DNA of 45,386 nt from an uncultured Bacteroidales bacterium (GTDB lineage Bacteria > Bacteroidota > Bacteroidia > Bacteroidales > UBA932): the NCBI GenBank assembly GCA_934725285.1, contig CAKVBK010000004.1:1-45386 (forward strand), given 5' to 3'. Made by a program: the position numbers and the translations under genes. Of this stretch, positions 31,681 to 40,933 are shown piece after piece. How positions within the stretch are numbered: position 1 is the first letter of the stretch; each line of letters begins with the position of its first letter. Under the pieces are notes generated by a model that saw only the letters and a program-made list of their open reading frames with translations, made no database searches and had not been told where the DNA came from.

Positions 31681-34600
31681 ATGAAAGGAACATCTAACAT
31701 TCTTCCTTCATTCACCAAAACTGTCCTTTGCCTTTTATGTGCCATCGGGCTCTCGCTCGGTGCGTATGCCCAGAGCCGGACAGCGAACGTGAATGTCAAG
31801 GATGTGACAGTCAAGGAACTCCTGAAGGCCATCGAGGCCGGAAGTTCCTACACTTTCGCCTATGTGGACACCGACATCGATCTTGCCCGCAAGGTCACGG
31901 TGAACGCGAAGAACGAGGACATCGAAGCCATCATCAAGAAGGTGCTTCCAGGTGTCAAGGTCGAATTCAAGGACCAGAAGATCCTTCTGAGCAAGAAGGC
32001 TCCTGAAGCCAAACCTAAGGCTTCGGGGGCGGAAGGCCCGAAAGTCATCACGGGCAGGGTCGTGGACAAGTCCGGTCAGCCGGTGATAGGGGCTATGGTC
32101 ATCGAGCGCGGCACCAACAATGGAACAGGAACCGATCTTGACGGGAACTTCGAGCTTAAGGTCAAGAGCGGGGAAGCCACGCTTGACGTGTCCATCATCG
32201 GCTACAACAACGCCTCGGCGACATTGACGGCAGGCCAGTCCAAGGCCGATTTCGTGCTTGAGGAAGAGGCCATCAAACTGGATGATGTTGTCGTCATCGG
32301 CTACGGCGCGCAGAACAAGAGGGATGTCACGACATCCATCGCCTCCATCAAGGCCGAGGACTTCGCCAACACTCCGACCACGGACTTCCGTGAGTCTATG
32401 GCGGCCAAGATGCCGGGTGTGCAGGTAATCAACCTCGGAGGTCAGCCTTCAGGCAACGTCTCCGTGAGGGTCAGGGGCATCCAGTCGGCCACGTCTGGCA
32501 ACGACCCTCTCTATGTCATCGACGGAATCCCTTGCGACTCAAGGGCTTTCGCCAACCTTGACGGCAGCGACATCGAGAGTCTTGAGGTTTTGAAGGACGC
32601 GTCGGCGGCCGCCATCTACGGATCAAGAGGATCATGCGGTGTCATCCTTGTCACCACCAAGCGTGGAGCGAACTCGGAGACTCCGGTGATTTCCTACGAC
32701 GGACAGTTCAGCGTCTCGAATGTGTCCAAGAAGATTGACATGCTTGACGCCTACGAGTTCGCGGAGATTTTCAAGGAGGCCAGAGACGGAGCTTATCTTT
32801 TCAATGTCCCCACCGGTTCGATCGGAGACCCTTATGGCGGCCGTCCGGAGAGTTACCACTGTGTCGATCCTCTCATCACTGCCTATCTCCAGGACAAGAC
32901 CGGAACCTTGACAAACACTGACTGGCAGGACGAGATCTTCCGTACCGCTCTCTCGCACAAGCATGCTCTCAGCGTGTCGGCGCGGACCAAAAGTTACAAC
33001 TACTATATCGGTGTGAACTACCTGAACCGTGAGGGAACGATTATCGGATCTGATTTCGAGAGGTACGGACTCAGGGCCAATCTTGATGGCAAGAAAGGTA
33101 AACTCAAGTACGGAGTGAGCTTCTCGCCGTCATATTCAAAGACCAACTATGTGAACTCCGACGGCCAATACGGCAGCGATGGTGTGATCGCGTCGGCCTT
33201 GATGGCTCCTCCGGTCTTCCCTGCCTATAACTCTGACGGTTCCTATAACTGGGACATGAACGGATTCCTGAAATTCAATGTCTATAACACTCAGACCAAT
33301 GAGGTTTTGAATCCTGTCGCCTTGGCTCTGGAGATAGACGATGTCAGGGAGAAACTGAATATGGTGGGCAACATCCACGCTTCCTACGAGTTCATCAAGG
33401 GACTTGAGTATAAAGTCACGGTCGGCGGCGACTACTATTCCTACATCAGGAACTACTATCGTCCGTCCTACATTCCGCTCAAGGGATCGAAGTACTACGA
33501 CAAGCCTTCGGCGCCTACCGCGGCGAACTACACTCAGTCTTATTTCCATTGGAATGTCACGAATCAGATCTCGTTCAACAGAAAATTCGGTGACCACTCG
33601 ATTAACGCGGTGGCGGTGTACGAGGCTGAGAAACAGGCTATCCAGACATCGGCCATCAAGGGAACCGGAACCGAGGGTGACGACAAGATCAGGACCACCA
33701 AAGGAAAGACCATCTCGATTGACGACACCTACAACGACAAGTACGCCTACACTTTCGCCTCTTGGCTTTTCAGAGCCCAGTACTCTTACAAGGGGCGTTA
33801 CATGTTCTCGGCTTCGATAAGAGGTGATGCATCCTCGCGGTTCGCGCCGAACACAAGATGGGGATATTTCCCTGCCGCGTCCGCCGGCTGGAGAATCAGC
33901 GATGAGAACTTCATGAAGAACACCAAGAGTTGGCTGAATGACCTCAAGCTGCGCGCGAGCGTCGGTCAGACCGGTAACGCTCAGATCGGCAACTCCGCTT
34001 ACCTCGCTCTGTACGGTTCCAGCAACCTTGACCTTGGAAACGGAATCGTGAATGCGATGTATCCTTCCCAGATCGCCAACAATGAACTTGGCTGGGAGAA
34101 GAACACCCAGACCAACATCGGCTTCGACGCGAACCTTTGGAACGGTCTTCTCGGCGTCAACGCGGACTTCTACTATTCGAAGACCACGGACATGCTTTTC
34201 AACATTCCTGTGTCATCGGTGTCGGGTCTTACAAAGTCGAATGTCAACATCGGATCGATGCAGAACAAAGGAGTGGAAATCACGTTGACTTCCCATAAGT
34301 CGTTCGGAGACTTCTCCATGGACTGGAACGCCAACTGGTCGCTGAACAGGAACAAGGTGCTGTCCCTTGGTGACGAGGATGCTCCGCTGATTGTGGCTTC
34401 TTCATATTCAGGAGCCAACTACATCACGAAAGTTGGCTATCCGGTAGGTTGCTACTACCTTCTTGTTCAGGATGGCATTTTCCATAACCAAGAGGAACTC
34501 GACACCTATCCTCATTTCGAGACGACCGTAGTCGGAGATTTCCGCTTTGTGGACGCCAACGGTGACGGCAAGCTCGACAAGGACACTGACCGTGTGATAG

Positions 34601-35106
34601 TGGGCAACTATATGCCTGATTTCTACTATGGATTCGGTGTTCAGCTCGGCTGGAAGGGACTTGACCTGTCGGCGAACTTCCAAGGGGTCTACGGCAACGA
34701 GATCCTGAACCTTGAGAGACGTTACCTTCTGAATATGGAGGCGTCGTCGAACATGATGAAAGAGTCCCTGAACAGGTTCCCTTACGGCAATCTCAACAGA
34801 GCTACCAGAAAATCCTCCGGAAACAACGGTTCATGCACATCCACCTTCCATCTTGAGGACGGATCCTACCTCAGGCTTCAGAACCTCTCGCTCGGCTACA
34901 CGATGCCGGACAAATGGTTCCGTGGCACCACCATCTCAAAGATGAGGGTTTACATCCAGGGAACGAACCTGTTCACCCTGACCCATTATTCAGGCTACAA
35001 CCCGGAGGTCAACAAGAGATCGACCAATGCCCTCAGCCCGGGCGAGGACTATTGCTCATACCCTCTTTCACGAACCTTCAGCGTAGGTGTCAACTTTAAT
35101 CTGTAA
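31681..35106 (+). CDS. SusC/RagA-family TonB-linked outer-membrane transporter with STN signalling domain
   Basis: An 1141-residue receptor. After the signal peptide comes an STN (secretin/TonB N-terminal) domain, residues about 33-105 (NVNVKDVTVKELLKAIEAGS), the part that signals to FecR. Next is a carboxypeptidase-regulatory-like beta domain, about 122-200 (ITGRVVDKSGQPVIGAMVIE). The plug domain (VVVIGYGAQNKRDVTTSIAS) ends in the Bacteroidota motif LKDASAAAIYGSRGSCGVIL. The large barrel ends in SVGVNFNL. It imports a substrate delivered by the SusD partner using TonB energy. Its stop shares one base with the susD start. Confidence 0.96.
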   Translation: MKGTSNILPSFTKTVLCLLCAIGLSLGAYAQSRTANVNVKDVTVKELLKAIEAGSSYTFAYVDTDIDLARKVTVNAKNEDIEAIIKKVLPGVKVEFKDQKILLSKKAPEAKPKASGAEGPKVITGRVVDKSGQPVIGAMVIERGTNNGTGTDLDGNFELKVKSGEATLDVSIIGYNNASATLTAGQSKADFVLEEEAIKLDDVVVIGYGAQNKRDVTTSIASIKAEDFANTPTTDFRESMAAKMPGVQVINLGGQPSGNVSVRVRGIQSATSGNDPLYVIDGIPCDSRAFANLDGSDIESLEVLKDASAAAIYGSRGSCGVILVTTKRGANSETPVISYDGQFSVSNVSKKIDMLDAYEFAEIFKEARDGAYLFNVPTGSIGDPYGGRPESYHCVDPLITAYLQDKTGTLTNTDWQDEIFRTALSHKHALSVSARTKSYNYYIGVNYLNREGTIIGSDFERYGLRANLDGKKGKLKYGVSFSPSYSKTNYVNSDGQYGSDGVIASALMAPPVFPAYNSDGSYNWDMNGFLKFNVYNTQTNEVLNPVALALEIDDVREKLNMVGNIHASYEFIKGLEYKVTVGGDYYSYIRNYYRPSYIPLKGSKYYDKPSAPTAANYTQSYFHWNVTNQISFNRKFGDHSINAVAVYEAEKQAIQTSAIKGTGTEGDDKIRTTKGKTISIDDTYNDKYAYTFASWLFRAQYSYKGRYMFSASIRGDASSRFAPNTRWGYFPAASAGWRISDENFMKNTKSWLNDLKLRASVGQTGNAQIGNSAYLALYGSSNLDLGNGIVNAMYPSQIANNELGWEKNTQTNIGFDANLWNGLLGVNADFYYSKTTDMLFNIPVSSVSGLTKSNVNIGSMQNKGVEITLTSHKSFGDFSMDWNANWSLNRNKVLSLGDEDAPLIVASSYSGANYITKVGYPVGCYYLLVQDGIFHNQEELDTYPHFETTVVGDFRFVDANGDGKLDKDTDRVIVGNYMPDFYYGFGVQLGWKGLDLSANFQGVYGNEILNLERRYLLNMEASSNMMKESLNRFPYGNLNRATRKSSGNNGSCTSTFHLEDGSYLRLQNLSLGYTMPDKWFRGTTISKMRVYIQGTNLFTLTHYSGYNPEVNKRSTNALSPGEDYCSYPLSRTFSVGVNFNL

Positions 35107-36497
35107 TGAATATGAAGAATATCATAAAATCTTTGTCGATCGGCCTTGCCGTGCTTGGCTTTGCTTCCTGCGGAGATAGTTTCTTCGAGCAGTATCCGGC
35201 GAACACCGTGACAGAAGGCAACTATTACAAGACCGATGACGATTTCAACCAAGGAGTCTATTGCTGCTACGACAAACTTAAGACACAAATGGGCTTTTTC
35301 CTCACAGAGCTGGCCTACAGAAGCGATGAGTGTGTTTTGACGTCCATGGCCGTCTCCACCCAGGACAGATATGACCTTGATCATTTTCAGGAGAGGTCCA
35401 ACAATGGAATTCTCAAGAACATCTGGAACGCTTGGTATAATGGAATATACCGCTGCAACGATGTCCTTGACCACATGTCCGGCAAGACTCTCGCGAACGG
35501 AGACAAATACCGTGGCGAGTGCCTGTTCATGAGGTCCTGGTGGTATTTCAGCCTCTATCGGGTCTTCGGGGTTGTGCCGGTGACGCGCACGGTGGTGACT
35601 CCTGTCCAGGCCAAGACTATCCCGAGATGCACGGAGGAGGAGATGTACAACCTTCTCGTAGAGGATCTCAAAGAGGCGATTGGTCTTCTTCCTGCGAAAC
35701 GCTCGGCAGAGGTGGCGAGAGTCACGAAGATCGCCGCGCAGGCTCTTCTTGGTAAGGTCTACCTTACTTTCGGTAAATATGCCGAGGCCCAGACAGTGCT
35801 TGAAGAGGCGATGAAGGACGCGAACTATGGCCTTATGTCCACAACGGCCGCCGCTTTCGATGTGGCCAACAAGATGAACAAGGAGATCATATTCGCCCTT
35901 TATTACAACAAGACCAACGACAACGGTCACGGCTACTGGTTCAGCTCGGGTGATGCTGACCCGAAATTCAGAATCAATCCTACGGCTGAGTTCAAGTCTG
36001 TCTATTCGGATGATGACAACAGGTTCACCCTGATAAAGGACTACCAGGAGATCACTGCGGGAAAGCTATATGCCATCAATAAGTATATGGACACCTATGA
36101 CGCTGTTTATACCACACAGGTAGGGAATGATTTTCCGTTCATCAGGTACGCTGACGTGATCCTTATGTATGCTGAGGCCTTGGGACGGCAGGGAAAGATT
36201 TCCGATGCCCTGACCTATATGAACAAGACCCGCACCCGCGCCGGACTTCCGGAATTGACTGAGACCGAGGTCTCCGGCAATGATGCCTTCATCAAGGAAC
36301 TCGCCGCGGAAAGAGGCAGGGAGTTCGCACTTGAGGGACAGAGATGGTTTGACCTTGTGCGGCTCGGACTCGCGGTGGATTATTTCAAGGCTTTAGGCTA
36401 TTCGCTTGACTCTCACAATCTGTTGTTTCCGATTCCTCAGGATCAGATTGAGATTGTGAACAACACTGACATCCTTTGGCAGAATCCTGGATTCTGA
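35106..36497 (+). CDS. SusD/RagB-family substrate-binding lipoprotein
   Basis: A 463-residue surface lipoprotein with lipobox LGFASC near residues 17-22. The SusD N-terminal motif DSFFEQYPANTVTEGNYYKT is present, TPR-type helices (YRGECLFMRSWWYFSLYRVF) form the scaffold, and the C-terminal hallmark ERGREFALEGQRWFDLVRLG is complete. It is the lid that binds the ligand over the SusC pore. The ATG at 35106 overlaps the susC stop; a second ATG at 35112 is equally possible. Ligand identity is not readable, but the downstream phosphodiesterase and GlpT-like genes suggest a glycerophosphodiester. Confidence 0.95.
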   Translation: MNMKNIIKSLSIGLAVLGFASCGDSFFEQYPANTVTEGNYYKTDDDFNQGVYCCYDKLKTQMGFFLTELAYRSDECVLTSMAVSTQDRYDLDHFQERSNNGILKNIWNAWYNGIYRCNDVLDHMSGKTLANGDKYRGECLFMRSWWYFSLYRVFGVVPVTRTVVTPVQAKTIPRCTEEEMYNLLVEDLKEAIGLLPAKRSAEVARVTKIAAQALLGKVYLTFGKYAEAQTVLEEAMKDANYGLMSTTAAAFDVANKMNKEIIFALYYNKTNDNGHGYWFSSGDADPKFRINPTAEFKSVYSDDDNRFTLIKDYQEITAGKLYAINKYMDTYDAVYTTQVGNDFPFIRYADVILMYAEALGRQGKISDALTYMNKTRTRAGLPELTETEVSGNDAFIKELAAERGREFALEGQRWFDLVRLGLAVDYFKALGYSLDSHNLLFPIPQDQIEIVNNTDILWQNPGF

Positions 36498-36533
36498 TGA
36501 TAACACTGAATATTGATTAACATCGAAAATAAA

Positions 36534-38543
36534 ATGAAACGAATATTATATAGCATCATGGCGGCTGTCGTTTGTCTGACGGCTGGCTCATGCTGGCAGG
36601 AGGATATTCCCGAGACCGGTGGACCGCGCCATCAGGTGACAGACTTGAAGGCTGTCCCTGGCGACGAGGAGGTTCAGTTGTCGTGGTCTGTCCCGGAGGG
36701 GTGGAATCCGACGGAGTACATAATCTCCTACACGAAAGGTTCGGAACAGACAGTCCGCACCGACACCAAGAACTACACTGTGACCGATCTTGTCAACGGT
36801 GAGAATTATGAGTTCTCTGTCCAGGCTGTCTATGGAGAACTGATCTCCAACGCAGTCAAGGCGGCGGCCAAGCCTACGACCGCCAGGCTTCCTGTCACGG
36901 ATCTGGACGCGGACGCTTCCGACGCCACTGTCTCGTTGACATGGACACGCCCTTCTCAGCTGCTGACATCCTACACCTTGACATGGTTCATGGAAGGCGC
37001 TGAGGCTGACGTTCAGAAAGCCGAGATCGATGCCGACAAGGAAAGTTATGACGTGACCGGTCTTACCAACGACAAGAACTACACTTTCACCCTTGTGGCA
37101 AACTATCCGAAAGGCGCTTCTGCACCGGCTCAGATCAAGGCCATGCCGACATTGGCGATTCCTTACACCCTTGACAGGACCACCGCTGCCATCAATCAGC
37201 CTATCCGCTTCACTTTCAACACCGAAGGCTACCCTAACGCCACTGATGTCAAGTGGACCTTCCCTGACGGAACGGTTCTCGAAGGCGTTGAGGTTTCCAA
37301 TGGCTTTACAGCCACGGGGGCTCAAAAGGTAACCCTGAGCGCGGACATAAAAGGCAAGACAAAGACTTGGACCCTTGAGGTGGAGATCCGCCAGTACGTT
37401 GTGTTCTTCAACGATTGGGAGATGGTCGGCACCGCTTACGAAGGATTCAAGGGCAGCTGCCCTGTCTTCTCTCCGGACGGAAAGACTGTCTATGACGTCA
37501 CTTTCAACAAGAAAGCTGTTCTCTATGCCTTCGATGTCATCACAGGCAACCTCAAGTGGAAATATGTCCCTGAAGTGAACTCTGCAAGCTATAATCCACT
37601 GACGGTCAATCCTGTCACTGGTGACATCTATTATGGCACCACGTCATCCGGACAGTTCTATGCCGTTTCCGCTGACGGACAGCTCAAATGGAAGTTCACG
37701 GAGGCCGGCTCGCTGAAGAGCGCCGCTCCAGCCGTCAACGCTGCCGGCACCGAAGTCTACATCGGAGACGCGGCCGGAAATGTGTTCGCGATCGACGCCG
37801 CTTCCGGTACGAAGAAATGGCAGCAGGCTGTCGGGACAGCAGTGGCTGGTCTTCTCGTGAACGGTGGTGAGCTCGTGGCAGGCGCCGGAGCATCGATCAC
37901 GTTCCTCAACATCGCGGACGGTACGGTTTTGAAGACATTGACCATGAGCGCCAAGATGGTCGGAATCTCCGGCTTTGCCGTGGCCGCGGACAAGAACACG
38001 ATGTATGTTCCTGTGGCGGCCGGACTCAGTTCCGTGGATCTTGCCAAAAAGGAAATCATTGTGGACAACTTCGTCTTTGCCGGCAACAACCCTTACGAGC
38101 CTGTCGTGGCTCCTAACGGCACCGTCTTCGTCGGCTGCAAGGACAATCATGTCTATAACATCGACAAGGACCTGACCAAGGTGATCTGGAGCTATGAACA
38201 TGTCCTTAGTGGAGGCGGCAAGGCCAATGCCTTCAACTTCTCACACCCTTGCGTGGACACGGAGAACCACTTCTACATCACTTCCGGACAGGTCGGAAAC
38301 ACATCCTACATATTCAACAGTGATGGAACGGTCAAGGATTCGTGGACCGAGAACGCCGGCGATGACAACCAGAAGCAGATGGGTGGCAACAACCTCCTCG
38401 ACGGTGTGTTCTACTCGGCTTTCATCGGTAGCGCCAAAGGCACGGGCAACGGCCTGATGGTCGGCAAGTATGTCGGTGGTCAGAGAGCATCCGGATGGAG
38501 CACCCACGGCGGTGACATCTGTGGCTCATGCTGCATAAAGTAA
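36534..38543 (+). CDS. Lipoprotein with two FN3-like domains and a PQQ-type beta-propeller
   Basis: A 669-residue exported lipoprotein from the ATG at 36534 (MKRILYSIMAAVVCLTAGSC, lipobox TAGSC). Two fibronectin type III-like domains (VTDLKAVPGDEEVQLSWSVP and VTDLDADASDATVSLTWTRP) are followed by a PKD-like sandwich (WTFPDGTVLEGVEVSNGF). A C-terminal beta-propeller has repeated 'V-Y..D..G..KW' blades (FAIDAASGTKKWQQAVGTAV, FYAVSADGQLKWKF). It probably sits on the cell surface next to SusD, like the auxiliary binding proteins of Sus-type systems. I see no catalytic motif. The tail contains a CGSCC cluster. Confidence 0.85.
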   Translation: MKRILYSIMAAVVCLTAGSCWQEDIPETGGPRHQVTDLKAVPGDEEVQLSWSVPEGWNPTEYIISYTKGSEQTVRTDTKNYTVTDLVNGENYEFSVQAVYGELISNAVKAAAKPTTARLPVTDLDADASDATVSLTWTRPSQLLTSYTLTWFMEGAEADVQKAEIDADKESYDVTGLTNDKNYTFTLVANYPKGASAPAQIKAMPTLAIPYTLDRTTAAINQPIRFTFNTEGYPNATDVKWTFPDGTVLEGVEVSNGFTATGAQKVTLSADIKGKTKTWTLEVEIRQYVVFFNDWEMVGTAYEGFKGSCPVFSPDGKTVYDVTFNKKAVLYAFDVITGNLKWKYVPEVNSASYNPLTVNPVTGDIYYGTTSSGQFYAVSADGQLKWKFTEAGSLKSAAPAVNAAGTEVYIGDAAGNVFAIDAASGTKKWQQAVGTAVAGLLVNGGELVAGAGASITFLNIADGTVLKTLTMSAKMVGISGFAVAADKNTMYVPVAAGLSSVDLAKKEIIVDNFVFAGNNPYEPVVAPNGTVFVGCKDNHVYNIDKDLTKVIWSYEHVLSGGGKANAFNFSHPCVDTENHFYITSGQVGNTSYIFNSDGTVKDSWTENAGDDNQKQMGGNNLLDGVFYSAFIGSAKGTGNGLMVGKYVGGQRASGWSTHGGDICGSCCIK

Positions 38544-38609
38544 TCATTTCCCGCCATGCCGTGGGATGAACCTGCGGCTTGGCGGAAATATTCATTAAAG
38601 ATAAAGAAA

Positions 38610-40301
38610 ATGAATAAGATAAAGTTTATATCCATAGTGTCGGCCGCGATTGCTCTGTTCGCCGCCAACGCCTGTTCGGAGGATAATGATTCCGAGATCA
38701 TGGATCTTGCGGTCAAGGCTAAGATATCCTTGAGTCCATATTATGAGGCGGGCAAGGACTACAAGACCGCGGGGGCTCTTGTCTCTCCGTCTTGGGGAAC
38801 CGAGGACAAAGGCGTGATAATGCTTGAAGCGGAAGGAATCGCCAAAAGGGCCGAGGCTTCTCCGATTCTTCCTGGCAGCAATTCCTCGTTGTTCCTGTTC
38901 AATGTCCAGGCATCACGTCTTGAGATTCCTGTTTTGAGCTGGTATCCTTCCGGCGCCGATGTGCGTCTGTCCGGAAACACAGTGAAATACACCATCCCGA
39001 CAAACCAGAACGGAACCGAGGTCCCGGTCATGTTTGATGTGAAGAGCGCCAAAGTCAATTCCTACGAGGGATGCGACTTCAATCTGAAACCGGCCGGATG
39101 TATGGTGTTCGTGAATGTGGCGATGGGGGACTACGATGTGGCTTCCCTCGAACTGACCGCCAACGGTGGTGAGAACCTTGCCGGTGAGGTCGTCGCTGAT
39201 TTCGCTGAAGGAACATTCACCGCAAGTTCCACGTCGGTCAGGATGACTCCATCCACACCGGTGGATTGCCGTTCGAATTCTGTGTTCATTCCGGTGTATT
39301 GCGCTCCTGTCACTCTGTCCAGAGGCTTTACGGTCAAGATAACCACTTCATCCGGCCAGACAATCACCTCCTCAATCCATAACGAGATTGTTCTGGAGGC
39401 CGGCGAGAGGATCAGCACCGAGAAAATGACCGAAGACAAATCGACCGAACTTGTGTTCTGCGGTGACAATCACGTGTTTGTCATCAACGCGACAATAGCT
39501 AAGGATTCCTACAAGGAAAGCATCGTCTGGCAGTGGGACGCTACATCGGCTGCCGGAGATCTGGGACTCGATGCCAAAAGATGCGACCATCTTGACGAGT
39601 GCAAGTTCGTGGACAACGGGAGCAAACTGTTGCTGACCAGCTCCTACGGCTGGTGCGCCCTTCTGGATTATGCCACATCCAAGATGCTTTTCCGAGCCAC
39701 GGCTGTACCTAACGCGCATTCCGCTGAATATATCCCTGGAGGCTACATCGTGGTCGCCACATCCACAGGTTCGACGGCAAACCATAACAAGATCCAGCTT
39801 TACAACTCCGCAAAATCAGAGGTTGTCCTTGCCAGCGCTGATCTTTATTCAGGCCACGGTGTTGTCTGGGATTACAAGAGGAGTGTGCTTTACGCCGCTG
39901 GCGGTGATGTCCTTAAGATATTCAAGATAAACGGTCTGGGGACTGACAAACCTTCGTTTGAGCTCGTCAAGAGCATAAAGGCTCCTCAGGGTGGAATCCA
40001 CGATATCAACCGTGTGGACGACAACACGATCACCGTGGCGGGGAAAAAGGCTTACCTGTTCAACGTGGACAAGGAACAATTCACGGAAATGCCTTTGTTC
40101 TCAGGATCCACCGCCCTCAAGTCTCTCAACTACAACGCCGAGACAGGCGAGGCTTGGTACACGGACGCTACCGTTCCGGAGGGTGAGGAGAGCTGGTCTT
40201 CCCATAAGATCCGCTACAGTCGGAACATCAATGCCTCTGCACCTGACAGGATAATCAATGTTGACATTGATATGTACAAGGTACGTGTCAGAAAGTGGTA
40301 A
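38610..40301 (+). CDS. Lipoprotein with C-terminal beta-propeller (DUF6528-like)
   Basis: A 563-residue lipoprotein from the ATG at 38610; the frame opens at 38556 but only the later start gives a signal peptide (ISIVSAAIALFAANACSED, lipobox AANAC). Residues about 30-290 form a beta-sandwich half that recalls fimbrillin-like domains (GCDFNLKPAGCMVFVNVAMG). From about 295 a propeller begins with ELVFCGDNHVFVINA and continues with HLDECKFVDNGSKLLLTSSY, NAHSAEYIPGGYIVVATS and GHGVVWDYKRSVLYAAG. I recall that pattern as DUF6528. No catalytic residues are evident. It is the second propeller lipoprotein of the locus and probably binds ligand outside the cell. Confidence 0.75.
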   Translation: MNKIKFISIVSAAIALFAANACSEDNDSEIMDLAVKAKISLSPYYEAGKDYKTAGALVSPSWGTEDKGVIMLEAEGIAKRAEASPILPGSNSSLFLFNVQASRLEIPVLSWYPSGADVRLSGNTVKYTIPTNQNGTEVPVMFDVKSAKVNSYEGCDFNLKPAGCMVFVNVAMGDYDVASLELTANGGENLAGEVVADFAEGTFTASSTSVRMTPSTPVDCRSNSVFIPVYCAPVTLSRGFTVKITTSSGQTITSSIHNEIVLEAGERISTEKMTEDKSTELVFCGDNHVFVINATIAKDSYKESIVWQWDATSAAGDLGLDAKRCDHLDECKFVDNGSKLLLTSSYGWCALLDYATSKMLFRATAVPNAHSAEYIPGGYIVVATSTGSTANHNKIQLYNSAKSEVVLASADLYSGHGVVWDYKRSVLYAAGGDVLKIFKINGLGTDKPSFELVKSIKAPQGGIHDINRVDDNTITVAGKKAYLFNVDKEQFTEMPLFSGSTALKSLNYNAETGEAWYTDATVPEGEESWSSHKIRYSRNINASAPDRIINVDIDMYKVRVRKW

Positions 40302-40309
40302 ATAATCGT

Positions 40310-40317
40310 TATATTTG
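40310..40317 (+). promoter_or_regulatory. -7 box directly in front of the ECF sigma gene
   Basis: TATATTTG matches TAnnTTTG and ends 10 bases before the ATG at 40327, so a transcript from it would be nearly leaderless. No -33 TTG is present at 19 bases. It suggests the sigma factor can be transcribed separately from the preceding lipoprotein genes. Confidence 0.45.
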
Positions 40318-40326
40318 TCAAGTGAA

Positions 40327-40854
40327 ATGCCTAATGAAGACAAGCAGTTACTTGAGCAGATAGCGGGAGGGGATGTCAAGGCTCTTGGCATCCTCTATGT
40401 TCTGTATGCGGGACGTATCCGTAATTTCGCGTTCAGCATGCTTCAGAATTCCTCTGAGGCTGAAGACATCACGCAGGATCTGTTCCTGAAGATCTGGAAC
40501 TCCCGTGAGGGTCTGCGCGAGGTGAATTCGCTCAAGTCCTACTTGTTCAGCATGGCACATAACGCTGTGTTGAACTTCATCAAGCGCAAGGATGTGCGTG
40601 ACAGGTACCAGAAGGCTACAGTAGGTGTCAGCCCGAAGCAGTATGATCCATCTTTCCAAATGGACACGTCAGAGTTGCTGAGGAGCATAGACGAAGCCTT
40701 GGAGGATATGTCCGTCCTAAGAAAGACGATCTTCAGGATGAACCGTTATGAACGCAAGACTTACCAGGAGATCGCAGACGCGTTGATGATAAGTCCCAAG
40801 ACGGTGCAGTACCACATTTCATGTGCCCTCTCCGAACTGAGGAAACTTCTTTAG
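40327..40854 (+). CDS. ECF-family RNA polymerase sigma factor
   Basis: A 175-residue sigma-70-family protein from the ATG at 40327; the frame can be read from a TTG at 40315. Region 2 is DITQDLFLKIWNSREGL with SYLFSMAHNAVLNFI, and region 4 is YQEIADALMISPKTVQYHIS with a normal helix-turn-helix. This is the type that pairs with FecR anti-sigma factors to drive Sus-like loci. Its partner is expected to be the FecR encoded at 30572. In most such loci the sigma gene lies directly before fecR; here it is at the other end, after the lipoprotein genes and before the phosphodiesterase. Confidence 0.93.
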   Translation: MPNEDKQLLEQIAGGDVKALGILYVLYAGRIRNFAFSMLQNSSEAEDITQDLFLKIWNSREGLREVNSLKSYLFSMAHNAVLNFIKRKDVRDRYQKATVGVSPKQYDPSFQMDTSELLRSIDEALEDMSVLRKTIFRMNRYERKTYQEIADALMISPKTVQYHISCALSELRKLL

Positions 40855-40878
40855 GCAAGCGGCTTGCCGCTGACTTTT
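40854..40878 (+). terminator. Possible weak terminator after the ECF sigma gene
   Basis: GGCAAG-CGG-CTTGCC (40854-40868), or alternatively AGCGG-CTTG-CCGCT (40858-40871), forms a small hairpin, followed after three bases by TTTT. It could attenuate rather than stop transcription into the phosphodiesterase gene. Confidence 0.35.
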
Positions 40879-40933
40879 AAACGATTATCAGCATTGACTG
40901 ACAAGGAAATATTTAAATACTTATAAATATACA

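Noticed and set aside
35049..35930. 293-residue frame antisense to susD
   Set aside because: It is a shadow of the SusD gene with Val/Leu/His-rich reading and no motif.
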